NCBI GenBank assembly: GCA_003235715.1
Contig: QJVM01000116.1
Location: 1-39,567 of the forward strand
DNA: 39,567 nucleotides
Source of the DNA: Nitrospirota bacterium
Lineage (GTDB): Bacteria; Nitrospirota; Thermodesulfovibrionia; SZUA-242
Direction of reading: 5' to 3'
Shown: piece by piece, positions 1 through 7,894 of the stretch
Numbering within the stretch: the stretch's first letter is position 1
Layout: each line of letters begins with the position of its first letter
Made by a program: the position numbers and the translations under genes
The notes under the pieces: model-generated
What the model was told of the DNA's origin: nothing
The model's database searches: none
What the model saw: only the letters and a program-made list of their open reading frames with translations

Positions 1-384
1 ACTTGCCAGTATCCCAGACGTGGCCATCGGATCATCGAACCCGAAGAAGAGCGCATCACCGAGATTCAAGGTGCCGTCCGCGCGTTCCGGTACATAAGGA
101 GGGCCAAAGTTAAAATTGTCTATGGCCGTTCCCAAAAAACTCGTATACCCCCAGGTCACTGCTGCGATATCAATGACCGCCGAATCAAACATCAGATTAA
201 TATCAAACCCCCCAACCAACATTGCATCAAAACCGTCAAGAACAATGTCAACCGTGACTTCCGTATCCGTCGTGGGGTCAAACAACGTATCTTGGGGCAT
301 CCACGACAGACTCACCGCTTCAGCGCTCACAGCAAAGATGACGGCGACCAAAACCATCAGAACTGTTGAAACATGTTTTTTCAT
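1..384 (-). CDS. Secreted protein, N-terminal part (runs off the window's left edge)
   Basis: Partial gene read leftwards from ATG at 382-384; all 128 codons to the window edge are open. An AGGAGG ribosome site lies about 9 nt upstream. The protein starts MKKHVSTVLMVLVAVIFAVSAEA, a classic Sec signal peptide probably cut after AEA. The mature part is rich in Asp, Phe, Gly and Thr, with alternating hydrophobic strands (VTVDIVLDGFDA, FDINLMFDSAVIDI). This resembles the cohesin-like beta-sandwich of secreted, often PEP-CTERM-anchored proteins. The C-terminus, where a sorting signal would be, is outside the window, so that assignment is inference. It stands alone on this strand. A forward open frame at 116-529 is its antisense shadow. 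Confidence 0.75.
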   Translation of the reverse strand, partial: MKKHVSTVLMVLVAVIFAVSAEAVSLSWMPQDTLFDPTTDTEVTVDIVLDGFDAMLVGGFDINLMFDSAVIDIAAVTWGYTSFLGTAIDNFNFGPPYVPERADGTLNLGDALFFGFDDPMATSGILAS

Positions 385-400
385 CCCTATTTTCCTCCTT

Positions 401-439
401 GAGTCCATCCTCCGTCCGGCATCCGGACTCGCGATTATA
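401..439 (-). promoter_or_regulatory. Promoter -10 and alternative leader hairpins of the secreted protein gene
   Basis: On the minus strand a perfect TATAAT lies at 434-439, about 50 nt before the start codon; no good -35 was found at 17 nt. The leader can form two hairpins that exclude each other: GTCCGG/CCGGAC (414-419 with 423-428) and GAGTCC/GGACTC (401-406 with 425-430). The second sits just before the ribosome site. Regulation by this leader is inference. Confidence 0.4.
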
Positions 440-839
440 TTTATTGTATGCGAATACAGGTCGAGGCCTATGATGCACCGTACGAATAATAGCAATACCC
501 GTACCAGAGCATCTAATCCATTGGAATAAAGGCTCTAATTGACCAGAGAGGTAGCCTGAGGCGCGTTTGTTGTAAAAAAATCAGACAGATTAAACCTCTG
601 TGAAGAAAGAACTCCCTTCCTAGCGCTTTCTATCCCGCAATGTTCCTTGAGCAAAGATTCTCTCCTGGGAGCATAAGGCTCATACCGTCACAGGAGAAGA
701 GGGGCTGACGACCTGCAAATAGACGCGCGTACTTTTCAAAAGCTCTAACCTGCTGTAATTAGGTTACATCTCAGCTGTTAAGCGTTTGGCTAAGGTAAAA
801 GAATAACCCCGGGTGCCGTTCGTGTCCCCCCCCGAGCCG

Positions 840-853
840 CAAGAACGTTCTTG
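840..853. promoter_or_regulatory. 14-bp perfect palindrome, possible operator
   Basis: CAAGAACGTTCTTG equals its own reverse complement. Palindromes of this kind often bind dimeric regulators. Nothing nearby identifies a regulator or target gene, so the function is inference. Confidence 0.25.
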
Positions 854-1467
854 GTCGGTATGGGCTTACCTGTTACTCGCTGCCTGAGGTGGGTTTGGTG
901 GACCATAGCGGTATTTTCAACCGGGTCAGCCCAATACGGGGGAATCCGACATGTCAGCTAACTTTACAGTTGAGCCCAGACGCCAGGTGAAGGAGTATGA
1001 AGAATTGATTTTCTCTTTAGATATCAAAATATTATCCTTATTAGGAGGTTTTACACCGGCCTACCAAACGATTAAGAAGGTTTAAGTGCTGAACAGAGGC
1101 AATAGCGTGAAGGTACGCAGGAACGGTGCTATAAACCGCCCTGTTTCATGGTTCTACTTATACGGGGTAGGCGGTTGGTAACCTTCCTCCTGGCAACCAT
1201 TTCCACCTCGTCATGCCGTGGCGGTGCATGTCCGCCAACTCGTATATTGGCGCCCTGGATTCAGCGGAATTAGCGTTGACCGAGTCCCTATAGGCTTCAG
1301 GTAACGAATCCCGTGTTTCAAGAGTCCAGGAAACATGCGCCAGACGCTCCACCAAACCGCGTTCGAGAAACCCACAATGAGGGCACGAGATTGTCTATAC
1401 CATAGAGGCAACTTCCAGCATTTCCGGATATCTTGGCTATCGGAACTCAGAGGGACCTTCCCCTATG

Positions 1468-1493
1468 AAAAGTGTTACGATGAAAACACTTTT
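1468..1493 (+). terminator. Terminator-like hairpin upstream of folD
   Basis: A 9-bp stem, AAAAGTGTT (1468-1476) with AACACTTTT (1485-1493), has an 8-nt loop and is followed by a pyrimidine tract (TCTCTTTTTT). It ends about 60 nt before the folD start. It could end a transcript from the gene-poor stretch or attenuate folD transcription. Confidence 0.5.
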
Positions 1494-1551
1494 TCTCTTT
1501 TTTCCAAACACCTTGTAAGGAAATTCCAGGAACCAGGAGGTCAGGATACCA

Positions 1552-2508
1552 ATGGCCGAGATACTTGATGGCCGGTCTTTTGCCGAGGAAATAAAGGGAC
1601 ACGTCCGGGAAGACGTTCTGAAATTGAAGGAAAGAGGAATCCAGGTGGGGCTCGGCCTTCTCCTCGTCGGAGACCACCCCGCCTCGAGACAGTATTACCG
1701 CGCCACCCTCAAGGCCTGTCAGAAGGTGGGTGTCCGGGCCCTGGAGTTCCGGCTCCCCGAAGATTCCTCCCAGAACGAAATTCTGAACATGGTTCAGGCC
1801 ATCAATGCGGATGAGCGTGTCAACGGGCTCCTGGTCCTGTTTCCTCTGCCCCGCTCCATCAATCCCCGCCGTATCGTCAACGAGATCGTTCCCGAGAAGG
1901 ACGTGGACGGGCTGGGCGCCATTTCCGTTGGACGACTGGCAGCAGAAGAATCCACCTTCCAGATATTCAAGGAACTCTCGTATGCCGAACTCCGGACAAG
2001 CCGGGTAACGGCCATGGTGACGAGTTTTCTGCCCTGCACGCCTTTTGGCGTGATGAAACTTTTGGAGCGCTACAACATCGACGTTAAGGGGAAGAATGCC
2101 GTGGTGCTCGGCAAAAGCCTCGCTGTAGGTAAGCCCCTCTCACTGATGCTTCTCGCCAAGGAAGCCACGGTAACAATATGTCACAAGGAAACGAAGGACC
2201 TCGCCGGCGTGGTTCAACAGGCGGATATCATCTGTTCCGCCACAGGCGTGGCGGGTTTGATTCGGGGTGATATGGTGAAGGAAGGCGCCGTGGTTGTGGA
2301 TATCGGTATCAATGTCCTGCCGGACGGACGGATCGTAGGGGATGTGGAATTTGACTCGGTGGCCCCCAAGGCGTCCTACATCACCCCTGTGCCGGGCGGC
2401 GTGGGACCTGTGACCATTTCCATACTGCTCGAGAACACCCTTCGCTCGGCCCAGAGTCACGAATTTCTCAAGAATCCATATTCCCTGAAAATAGACTTGT
2501 CCAGATAA
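1552..2508 (+). CDS. folD: FolD-like methylenetetrahydrofolate dehydrogenase with altered cyclohydrolase residues
   Basis: Belongs to the cytosolic FolD family, which interconverts methylene-, methenyl- and formyl-tetrahydrofolate. Start ATG follows an AGGAGG site. Family landmarks are VGDHPAS (39-45), KDVDG (116-120), PCTP (161-164), the Rossmann loop GKSLAVGKP (187-195) and YITPVPGGVGP near the C-terminus. Two residues needed for cyclohydrolase chemistry are changed. Aligned with E. coli FolD YVASKRKAC, this protein reads YYRATLKAC, so the catalytic Lys is Thr52. The usual VQLPLP is VLFPLP, so Gln is Leu96. The Tyr (48) and Asp (119) remain. About 23 extra residues lie between GRL (127-129) and PCTP, giving 318 aa against about 285. 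A dehydrogenase without cyclohydrolase, like yeast MTD1, is the likely inference. A monocistronic unit with its own terminator. Confidence 0.85.
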   Translation: MAEILDGRSFAEEIKGHVREDVLKLKERGIQVGLGLLLVGDHPASRQYYRATLKACQKVGVRALEFRLPEDSSQNEILNMVQAINADERVNGLLVLFPLPRSINPRRIVNEIVPEKDVDGLGAISVGRLAAEESTFQIFKELSYAELRTSRVTAMVTSFLPCTPFGVMKLLERYNIDVKGKNAVVLGKSLAVGKPLSLMLLAKEATVTICHKETKDLAGVVQQADIICSATGVAGLIRGDMVKEGAVVVDIGINVLPDGRIVGDVEFDSVAPKASYITPVPGGVGPVTISILLENTLRSAQSHEFLKNPYSLKIDLSR

Positions 2509-2509
2509 G

Positions 2510-2533
2510 CCGGGGAAGACAACGTTTCCCCGG
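2510..2533 (+). terminator. Intrinsic terminator after folD
   Basis: An 8-bp stem CCGGGGAA/TTCCCCGG with an 8-nt loop begins right after the folD stop codon and is followed by TTCTT. It lies between convergent folD and the DUF1059 gene and may serve both. Confidence 0.7.
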
Positions 2534-2562
2534 TTCTTATAACAGCCTCCGGACCTTTCGCG

Positions 2563-2976
2563 CTAGCTGGAGCAGTGACAGCCGCACGCGGTCTTCGTTA
2601 CAGGGGTCCACTCCGTTAGGTGCGACTTAACCTTCTGACCCATTTCCCGGCTGAACTCCTTAATCTCATGGGCGTCCCGCGCATGAAGCGCCACAGCGTC
2701 CACAATGAGGTCATCGGTCTGGGCCAGATATCTCCAGGAACACTTCGGGCACCGATATTCCTTCATAACCGGCTCTTCTTCGCCCGCAGTTGTTTCCGGC
2801 ACATTACCCAGCCTGTTCTTTACGGTAGCAATCATCTCCTGGGTGAAGTCTCTTATCCCATGGTGGTCCCGTGAGTGCACGGCCACGAAGTCCACGAGTC
2901 TGTCCTCGGTATTGGATACCGCGTGCCAATTGCATCCTTCATGTCCAAGTTCTCTGCAACTGATGGTAAAAGCCAT
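2563..2976 (-). CDS. Tandem DUF1059-domain protein with Cys-rich tail
   Basis: A small protein of 137 aa made of two similar units. The first (about residues 1-57) has CRELGHEGCNWHAV and then VDFVAVHSRDHHGI. The second (about 70-123) has YRCPKCSWRYLAQ and then VDAVALHARDAHEI. Both match the DUF1059 pattern of a Cys pair followed by a helix with an AVHxRDxHxI-like signature. The family is usually one domain of 50-60 aa with unknown function; the Cys and His residues suggest metal binding. The tail reads ACGCHCSS, adding three closely spaced Cys. Start ATG 2976 follows AAAGGAGG at ideal spacing, so it is well supported. It converges on folD and has no operon partner. Confidence 0.8.
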   Translation of the reverse strand: MAFTISCRELGHEGCNWHAVSNTEDRLVDFVAVHSRDHHGIRDFTQEMIATVKNRLGNVPETTAGEEEPVMKEYRCPKCSWRYLAQTDDLIVDAVALHARDAHEIKEFSREMGQKVKSHLTEWTPVTKTACGCHCSS

Positions 2977-3181
2977 GGCAGCCTCCTTTTTGAATCCTTT
3001 GCTTCAACCCGTACGTCTATAATTTCACACTAAACCCGGTTGCCATTTTCTGCAAGGGCCTTTCCGGGAGCGGCACGATCGGGTTTCACGTCCCCGGAAT
3101 CGGCGTGATACGATAGCGTTAAGGGCGCTGCGGATTAACTGCGCGAGCCTTCTCAAAGTTCTGAAAGTGAGAATCCAAACC

Positions 3182-4156
3182 ATGTCCAGATTGATCATTC
3201 TCTTCGGCCTGATGTTCACCCTTTCCATATCCAGCGGGTGCGCATTCATCACGGTTCCCTTCCTGGCACCGGAGGGCCCGCTCCAGGAGCAGGTCGTGGA
3301 AGGAAGAACCGGCCCCAAAGTATTACTTCTGAACATTGCGGGAGTGATCTCGGATGCCTCGGACCGGCACATCCTGGGCTCGGATGAGCCCTCAACCGTT
3401 TCCCTCGTCCGTGAGGAACTCCGAAAAGCTGAGGAAGAGGCCGATATTCGAGGGATCCTCCTCATGGTCAATTCCCCGGGCGGAACGGTAACGGGAAGCG
3501 ACATCATCTACCACGAAATTCTGAGAATGAAGGAAAAGACCGGGGTGCCGGTCTATGCCGTGATGCTGGATACAGCAGCCTCGGGGGGCTACTACATTGC
3601 CCTGGCCGCAGACCGGATTTACGCACATCCTACGACCATCACCGGGAGTATCGGCGTGATCAGCGTGACCCTTAATCTTGAGGGACTCATGGACAAGATC
3701 GGGATTCAGAGCAAGGTCAAAAAGTCCGGTGACAAGAAGGACATCTTCTCCCCCTACCGTCCGGATAGTCCGGAGGAGGAGGCGATCATGCAGTCCATCG
3801 TGGACCTTCTGCACGATCGTTTTCTCGATGCGGTCGAGGAAGGACGAAAGGGTCGCCTCAGCCGGGCCCAGATTGACGAACTTGCCGACGGGAGACCATA
3901 TACGGCGGGCCAGGCGCTTGAACTGGGGCTCATCGACGAAATCGGCTATGTGGATGATGCGGTCTCGGCCATGACTGAAAAGCTGAATGCCGGGGAGGTC
4001 CGATTGGTCAGATATATCCGCTCAGGGGATTATGCCGGCTCCTTTTACTCGGCCACTGCTTTTGGAAAGGCCCCTGAGTTGAGCCTTATCCGGATAGACA
4101 CAAACACCGTTTTGGGGGCTCCCGGGGCACGCTTCCTCTATCTCTGGCAACCCTGA
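3182..4156 (+). CDS. sppA: Signal peptide peptidase SppA-type serine protease, predicted lipoprotein
   Basis: A membrane-bound S49-family peptidase that degrades cleaved signal peptides. The single-domain form (324 aa) is like Bacillus SppA, half the size of E. coli SppA. Numbered from ATG 3182, the N-terminus is a short hydrophobic segment ending ISSGC, a plausible lipobox. The nucleophile is Ser134 in AASGGYY and the general base is Lys181 in KSGDKKD, the normal Ser-Lys dyad. NSPGG and GSIGV are also family motifs. A GTG 15 nt upstream (3167) is an alternative start; neither has a strong ribosome site, and ATG gives the more normal signal peptide. The next gene on this strand is the YwiC-like protein, with no functional link visible. 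Confidence 0.88.
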   Translation: MSRLIILFGLMFTLSISSGCAFITVPFLAPEGPLQEQVVEGRTGPKVLLLNIAGVISDASDRHILGSDEPSTVSLVREELRKAEEEADIRGILLMVNSPGGTVTGSDIIYHEILRMKEKTGVPVYAVMLDTAASGGYYIALAADRIYAHPTTITGSIGVISVTLNLEGLMDKIGIQSKVKKSGDKKDIFSPYRPDSPEEEAIMQSIVDLLHDRFLDAVEEGRKGRLSRAQIDELADGRPYTAGQALELGLIDEIGYVDDAVSAMTEKLNAGEVRLVRYIRSGDYAGSFYSATAFGKAPELSLIRIDTNTVLGAPGARFLYLWQP

Positions 4157-4350
4157 AGGTTTGCGGTCTCGGCCCACCTGGGGTATGACCTGCATCATGG
4201 CCAGGCCCTCTGCCACCGGGTTAATCTGCGACCATGCGCAGCACGTTCGATGGGTTTCCCGGTCACGGCAAGAGCCCTGCGACGGGTCTTTCCCTACGCA
4301 ACCCGGCTCGGCCGGAGTTCGGCCGAAGAAGCCAACCGCGGGACAGGTTC

Positions 4351-5082
4351 GTGAAATTCCCCTTCCCTAAAGAGCACGGCGTATGGGCAATGCTGGCCTC
4401 TTCGCTCGCCGGCGGTTTCCTGATTGCCGGGCAAATCGATCTCACCGGAGTGTCGCTCCTCCTGGGCCTTGCCCTTCTCCTCATGAGCAAGGCACCGATA
4501 CGGGATTTTCTCCGGAATCCGGTGCAGCCCCATGCCCTCTGGGCCGCTGGTTACCTCGGAGCAAGCGGCCTCCTGCTCTATCCGGCCCTGGTGCGACTCC
4601 CGCCCGGTATCCTCATTCTCAGTGGTCTGGTTATGGCACCGTCCGTTCCGGTGTACCTTCTGGCCATGCACCGGAGGAAAGAGATGCGCATCCGGTATGA
4701 GGTCCCGGCCATGGCGCTTCTGGCCCTGGCCATGCCCTATGCCTACTCTGTTTCGGGCGGTCCGGATACCGGCGTGGCCTTCTCGATTTTCCTGCTTACC
4801 TTTCTCTATTACAGCGGCAGTTCCTTCCGGGTGAGGTCCACCCCAGAGTCGAAATCTTTGAGAGCAGGGCTCCTTTACGATGCCGCGGTCATTTCCGGTG
4901 TCCTGATATTGGCCGTTTCCGGGACTCTTCCTCCCGTGGTGGCACTGGCCTTTCTTCCCTTCCTTGAAAATATATGGCGCGCGTTGAACCCGCGAAGGGA
5001 AAAGCTTTCGCATCTGGGCCGAATAGAACTGCTCAAGGTGGTGGTCTATCTCTTTTTTCTGGTGCTCGCCTACCGGACGTAA
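4351..5082 (+). CDS. YwiC-like integral membrane protein
   Basis: A very hydrophobic protein of 243 aa with about seven or eight likely membrane helices and almost no soluble domain. The opening FPFPKEHGVWAML matches the conserved start of YwiC-like proteins (FPKEHGxWAML), whose role is unknown; some sit near nitrate respiration or heme genes. I place the start at GTG 4351, five codons before that motif. The frame is open back to ATG 4234, but those 39 residues are Arg/Pro/Gly-rich and unlike the family. The ribosome site before the GTG is weak. No known catalytic motif is visible, and a transport or assembly role would be a guess. Confidence 0.7.
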   Translation: MKFPFPKEHGVWAMLASSLAGGFLIAGQIDLTGVSLLLGLALLLMSKAPIRDFLRNPVQPHALWAAGYLGASGLLLYPALVRLPPGILILSGLVMAPSVPVYLLAMHRRKEMRIRYEVPAMALLALAMPYAYSVSGGPDTGVAFSIFLLTFLYYSGSSFRVRSTPESKSLRAGLLYDAAVISGVLILAVSGTLPPVVALAFLPFLENIWRALNPRREKLSHLGRIELLKVVVYLFFLVLAYRT

Positions 5083-5174
5083 TATCGCTGAAACGTGGCA
5101 GCAGTCGAACCTGCCCCGAGGTCTTGCTGCGGCGCGGAAATGTCAGAAAGTTAAATCCGGAGCAATGAACATCC

Positions 5175-5657
5175 CTACGGCTGGACCCGGAGCTGTCGGA
5201 TCAGTTCATACGCAACAACGGCGACACTGTTGGCCAGGTTGAGGGAACGCATACGCGCCAGCGTGGGAATCCGGATGGTCTGGCCCGGAAAGCGGTCAAG
5301 CAAGGAATCGGGCAACCCCTCGGTTTCTTTTCCGAACACAAGCATATCCCCTTCCTGATAGCGGATGTCCGTATACAGAGTCTTTCCCTTGCGGGAGGCG
5401 TAATAGAAACGGGCCTCCGGATAGGCCCGCCACACGTCCTCGAGCGCAGGGTGATAATGAAGGTCCACATCCTCCCAATAATCCAGCCCCGCCCTTCGCA
5501 ACGCCCGGTCGTCCGTGCTGAATCCGAGGCGTCCGACAAGATGAAGGGTTGCGCCCACCCCCACGCAAAGTCGGGCGATGGCCCCCGTGTTGGGAGGAAT
5601 CTCCGGTTCCACGAGAACAACGTGAAACTTCGGAAGGACAAGGGGCGTGGTACGCAT
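5175..5657 (-). CDS. trmL: tRNA (cytidine/uridine-34 2'-O)-methyltransferase TrmL
   Basis: SPOUT-class methyltransferase that 2'-O-methylates the wobble base of tRNA-Leu using S-adenosylmethionine. All signature blocks are visible in 160 aa, the normal length: PEIPPNTGAIAR at the N-terminus, LVFGKETEGLP in the middle, and IPTLARMRSLNLANSVAVVAYE, which forms the trefoil-knot SAM site. Start ATG 5657 is preferred. A longer open frame to 5693 begins inside the -35 box of a good promoter whose -10 box is 7 nt before the ATG, and there is no ribosome site. The mRNA may therefore be leaderless. Transcribed away from nifU, with about 125 bp shared between the two starts. Confidence 0.9.
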   Translation of the reverse strand: MRTTPLVLPKFHVVLVEPEIPPNTGAIARLCVGVGATLHLVGRLGFSTDDRALRRAGLDYWEDVDLHYHPALEDVWRAYPEARFYYASRKGKTLYTDIRYQEGDMLVFGKETEGLPDSLLDRFPGQTIRIPTLARMRSLNLANSVAVVAYELIRQLRVQP

Positions 5658-5693
5658 GGCGGGCAGTATATCAGCCGCGTCCCTGCCCGGCAA
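5658..5693 (-). promoter_or_regulatory. trmL promoter, predicted leaderless
   Basis: On the minus strand TTGCCG (5688-5693), a 17-nt spacer and TATACT (5665-5670) are followed by just 7 nt and then ATG. Transcription would start at or next to the A of the start codon. Confidence 0.6.
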
Positions 5694-5710
5694 ATTTCAG
5701 CGCCGGCTCG

Positions 5711-5739
5711 TTGACCCGGACCGGGGCCGCTGATATAGT
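5711..5739 (+). promoter_or_regulatory. nifU-nifS promoter
   Basis: TTGACC (5711-5716), a 17-nt spacer and TATAGT (5734-5739): 5 of 6 consensus bases in each box. It is followed by a leader of about 36 nt with GGGAGG at 5762-5767 before the nifU ATG. This is the best conventional sigma-70-type promoter in the window. Confidence 0.7.
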
Positions 5740-5781
5740 GGCCCTAAAGAAGAATTCCTGCGGGAGGTTACGCGAAAAACG

Positions 5782-6612
5782 ATGTGGGATTACACGGAAA
5801 GGGTGAAGGAACTCTTCCTCCACCCGAAGAACGCGGGCGAGGTCGAAAATCCTGACGGCACGGGAGAGGTGGGCAGTATTGCCTGCGGCGATGCGCTGAA
5901 ACTCACGCTCAAGGTTGACCGGACGACCAACAGGATCCTTGACGCCCGCTTCCAGACGTTTGGTTGCGCATCCGCCATAGCCAGTTCTTCGGCTCTTACG
6001 GAAATCATCAAGGGGAAGACCGTGGACGAGGCGCTCCAGATCACCAACCAGGATATCGCCGAGTATCTCGGAGGGTTGCCCAAGGAAAAGATGCACTGCT
6101 CGGTCATGGGCCGCGAAGCCCTGGAGGCGGCCATCGCCAACTACAAGGGCGAACCCCTCCCCAGGGAAAAGCAGGACATCGTGTGCCACTGCTTCGAAGT
6201 GACGGGGGAAAAAATCCGCCAGGTGGCTCTGGAAAACCGTCTCACCACAGTGGAGGAGGTGACCGACTTCACCAAGGCGGGGGGTGGGTGTGGTGCATGT
6301 ATCCCGGATATCGAAAAGATCCTCGCGACGCTGTGGGAAACCAGCCCTGTCCAGCTAGAGCCCCAAAAACCGAAACGACTTACCAATCTCCAGAAGATCG
6401 CGCTCATCCAGGATGTCATCGAGAAGGAAATTCGCCCTCGCCTGCAGGCCGACGGCGGGGACTTGGAACTTGTGGACGTGGACGGCCCCCGTGTCGTGGT
6501 GGCTCTCCGGGCCATGTGCGCCAGTTGCCACATGGCGGACGTGACCGTGGCGGGAATTCAGGAAAAACTCCGTGAACTGGTCTCGGAAGACCTCGTGGTG
6601 GAATCGGCATGA
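5782..6612 (+). CDS. nifU: NifU, three-domain Fe-S cluster scaffold protein
   Basis: Full-length NifU (276 aa) that receives sulfur from NifS, assembles Fe-S clusters and passes them to apo-proteins. Residues 1-125 are the IscU-like scaffold with Cys35, Asp37, Cys62 and Cys106. Residues 132-175 are a BFD-like domain with a permanent [2Fe-2S] site at Cys135, Cys137, Cys170 and Cys173. Residues 205-276 are the Nfu domain with CASC (Cys246, Cys249). nifS starts inside the stop codon (ATGA), so the two are translationally coupled. No nitrogenase genes are nearby; in many anaerobes this pair is the general Fe-S machinery, so it does not by itself show nitrogen fixation. A clear promoter lies upstream. 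Confidence 0.96.
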   Translation: MWDYTERVKELFLHPKNAGEVENPDGTGEVGSIACGDALKLTLKVDRTTNRILDARFQTFGCASAIASSSALTEIIKGKTVDEALQITNQDIAEYLGGLPKEKMHCSVMGREALEAAIANYKGEPLPREKQDIVCHCFEVTGEKIRQVALENRLTTVEEVTDFTKAGGGCGACIPDIEKILATLWETSPVQLEPQKPKRLTNLQKIALIQDVIEKEIRPRLQADGGDLELVDVDGPRVVVALRAMCASCHMADVTVAGIQEKLRELVSEDLVVESA

Positions 6613-7769
6613 CAGGCAAGACCATCTACCTGGATAACAACGCCACGACGGCCGTAGCCCCGGAGGTGCTGGAGGAGATGCTGCCCTACCTCAAGGACGC
6701 GTACGGAAACCCGTCCAGCATGCACACCTTTGGCGGCCGCCTGCACAAGAAGCTCGACGAAGCCCGGGAAAGAGTGGCGGCCCTGATCCATGCAGAACCG
6801 GAGGAGATCGTTTTTACAAGTTGCGGAACCGAGAGCGACAATACCGCCATCATGAGCGCTCTGGAATCATGGCCAACCCGCCGCCATGTTGTGACCACGC
6901 GGGTGGAACACCCGGCTGTCCTCAACTTCGGCAAACATTTGGCACGAAAGGGATACCGGGTCACCTTTCTTCCTGTGGACAGCCTCGGGCGCCTGGACCT
7001 CGATGCGTTTCATGCCGCTCTGGACGAGGATGTGGCCGTGGTGTCCATCATGTACGCCAACAACGAGACGGGAGTGTTCTTTCCTGTCGAATTGCTCGGC
7101 CAAACGCTAAGGACCCGGGACATCGTCTTTCATACCGACACGGTGCAGGCCGTGGGAAAGATACCGATCGATGTAAGGAGACTCCCGGTGGATATGGTCT
7201 CGATTTCCGGCCACAAGCTTCACGCGCCCAAGGGGGTCGGAGCGCTCTACGTCAGAAAGGGAACCCGTTTCTCACCGTATATCATCGGCGGACACCAGGA
7301 GCACAGTCGCCGGGGAGGTACGGAGAATCTGGCCTCCATCATTGGTTTTGGCAAAGCCTGCGAACTGGCTGGCCACCATCTTCACCAAGAGCAGACCGAG
7401 GTGGCTGCACTCCGGGACCGACTCGAGTCTGAGCTCGTCCGGGACTGTCCGGGGGCTGCGGTCATCGGGGATACGTCAAGACGCCTTCCCAATACCTCCA
7501 ATATCGGCTTTGAATTTGTGGAGGGAGAGGCGATCCTTCTCAGGCTGGATGAATACGGGATCTGCGCCTCATCGGGTTCGGCGTGCACTTCAGGTTCTCT
7601 GGAGCCCAGCCATGTTCTCCGGGCCATGGGCGTACCCTTTACCCGGATGCATGGTTCGGTCCGCCTGTCCCTCAGCCGCTATACCACAGAGGCTGAAATT
7701 GACCAGGTTATCGGCGTGTTTCCGGGCATCATCCGGGAACTCCGGGCCCTCTCGCCTTACGGGCGCTGA
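6609..7769 (+). CDS. nifS: NifS cysteine desulfurase
   Basis: PLP-dependent enzyme that removes sulfur from cysteine, forms a persulfide and hands it to NifU. It is 386 aa, typical for group I desulfurases. The N-terminus YLDNNATT matches the family. The PLP lysine is Lys203 in SGHKLHAPKG, the active-site Cys326 is in SSGSACTSGS, and GGTEN near 236-240 is conserved. Its ATG overlaps the nifU TGA by four bases. No other Fe-S assembly genes (isc, suf) are in the window, so NifUS may be the main system. A short imperfect hairpin (TTTGGG/CCCAAA, 7842-7858) follows downstream, without a T-run. Confidence 0.96.
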   Translation: MTGKTIYLDNNATTAVAPEVLEEMLPYLKDAYGNPSSMHTFGGRLHKKLDEARERVAALIHAEPEEIVFTSCGTESDNTAIMSALESWPTRRHVVTTRVEHPAVLNFGKHLARKGYRVTFLPVDSLGRLDLDAFHAALDEDVAVVSIMYANNETGVFFPVELLGQTLRTRDIVFHTDTVQAVGKIPIDVRRLPVDMVSISGHKLHAPKGVGALYVRKGTRFSPYIIGGHQEHSRRGGTENLASIIGFGKACELAGHHLHQEQTEVAALRDRLESELVRDCPGAAVIGDTSRRLPNTSNIGFEFVEGEAILLRLDEYGICASSGSACTSGSLEPSHVLRAMGVPFTRMHGSVRLSLSRYTTEAEIDQVIGVFPGIIRELRALSPYGR

Positions 7770-7894
7770 TTCGTCACGGTTCCGGACTCATCTCCCCTCC
7801 ATTACCCAAAACCGGATTCCTGAGCCCCCCTCCTGCCCCGCTTTGGGTCACGCCCAAACCTGTATTGATACTTTAATCTACAAACAACAAAACA

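Larger units (their letters stand above)
385..1551. other. 1.17-kb stretch without a convincing gene
   Basis: This is the only long gene-poor stretch in the window and looks richer in A+T than its surroundings. It holds the promoter and leader of the leftward secreted protein gene, a 14-bp perfect palindrome at 840-853, a C8 run near 827-834, a short frame at 951-1085 (44 codons, no recognisable product), a minus-strand frame near 1158-1390 that reads CPHCG but is interrupted by a stop, and a terminator-like hairpin at 1468-1493. No tRNA, riboswitch or transposase could be recognised. It may contain decayed coding sequence. Confidence 0.5.

Noticed and set aside
116..529. Forward open frame of 137 codons at the left edge
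   Set aside because: It is antisense to the secreted protein gene (1-384, minus), which has a signal peptide and ribosome site.
951..1085. 44-codon forward frame in the gene-poor stretch
   Set aside because: No ribosome site or recognisable protein; too short to call.
1158..1411. Minus-strand frames that include CPHCG
   Set aside because: Interrupted by a stop just upstream and matching nothing I know; kept only as a possible remnant.
5782..7769. nifU-nifS as evidence of nitrogen fixation
   Set aside because: No nitrogenase or other nif genes are present; many anaerobes use NifUS for general Fe-S assembly.
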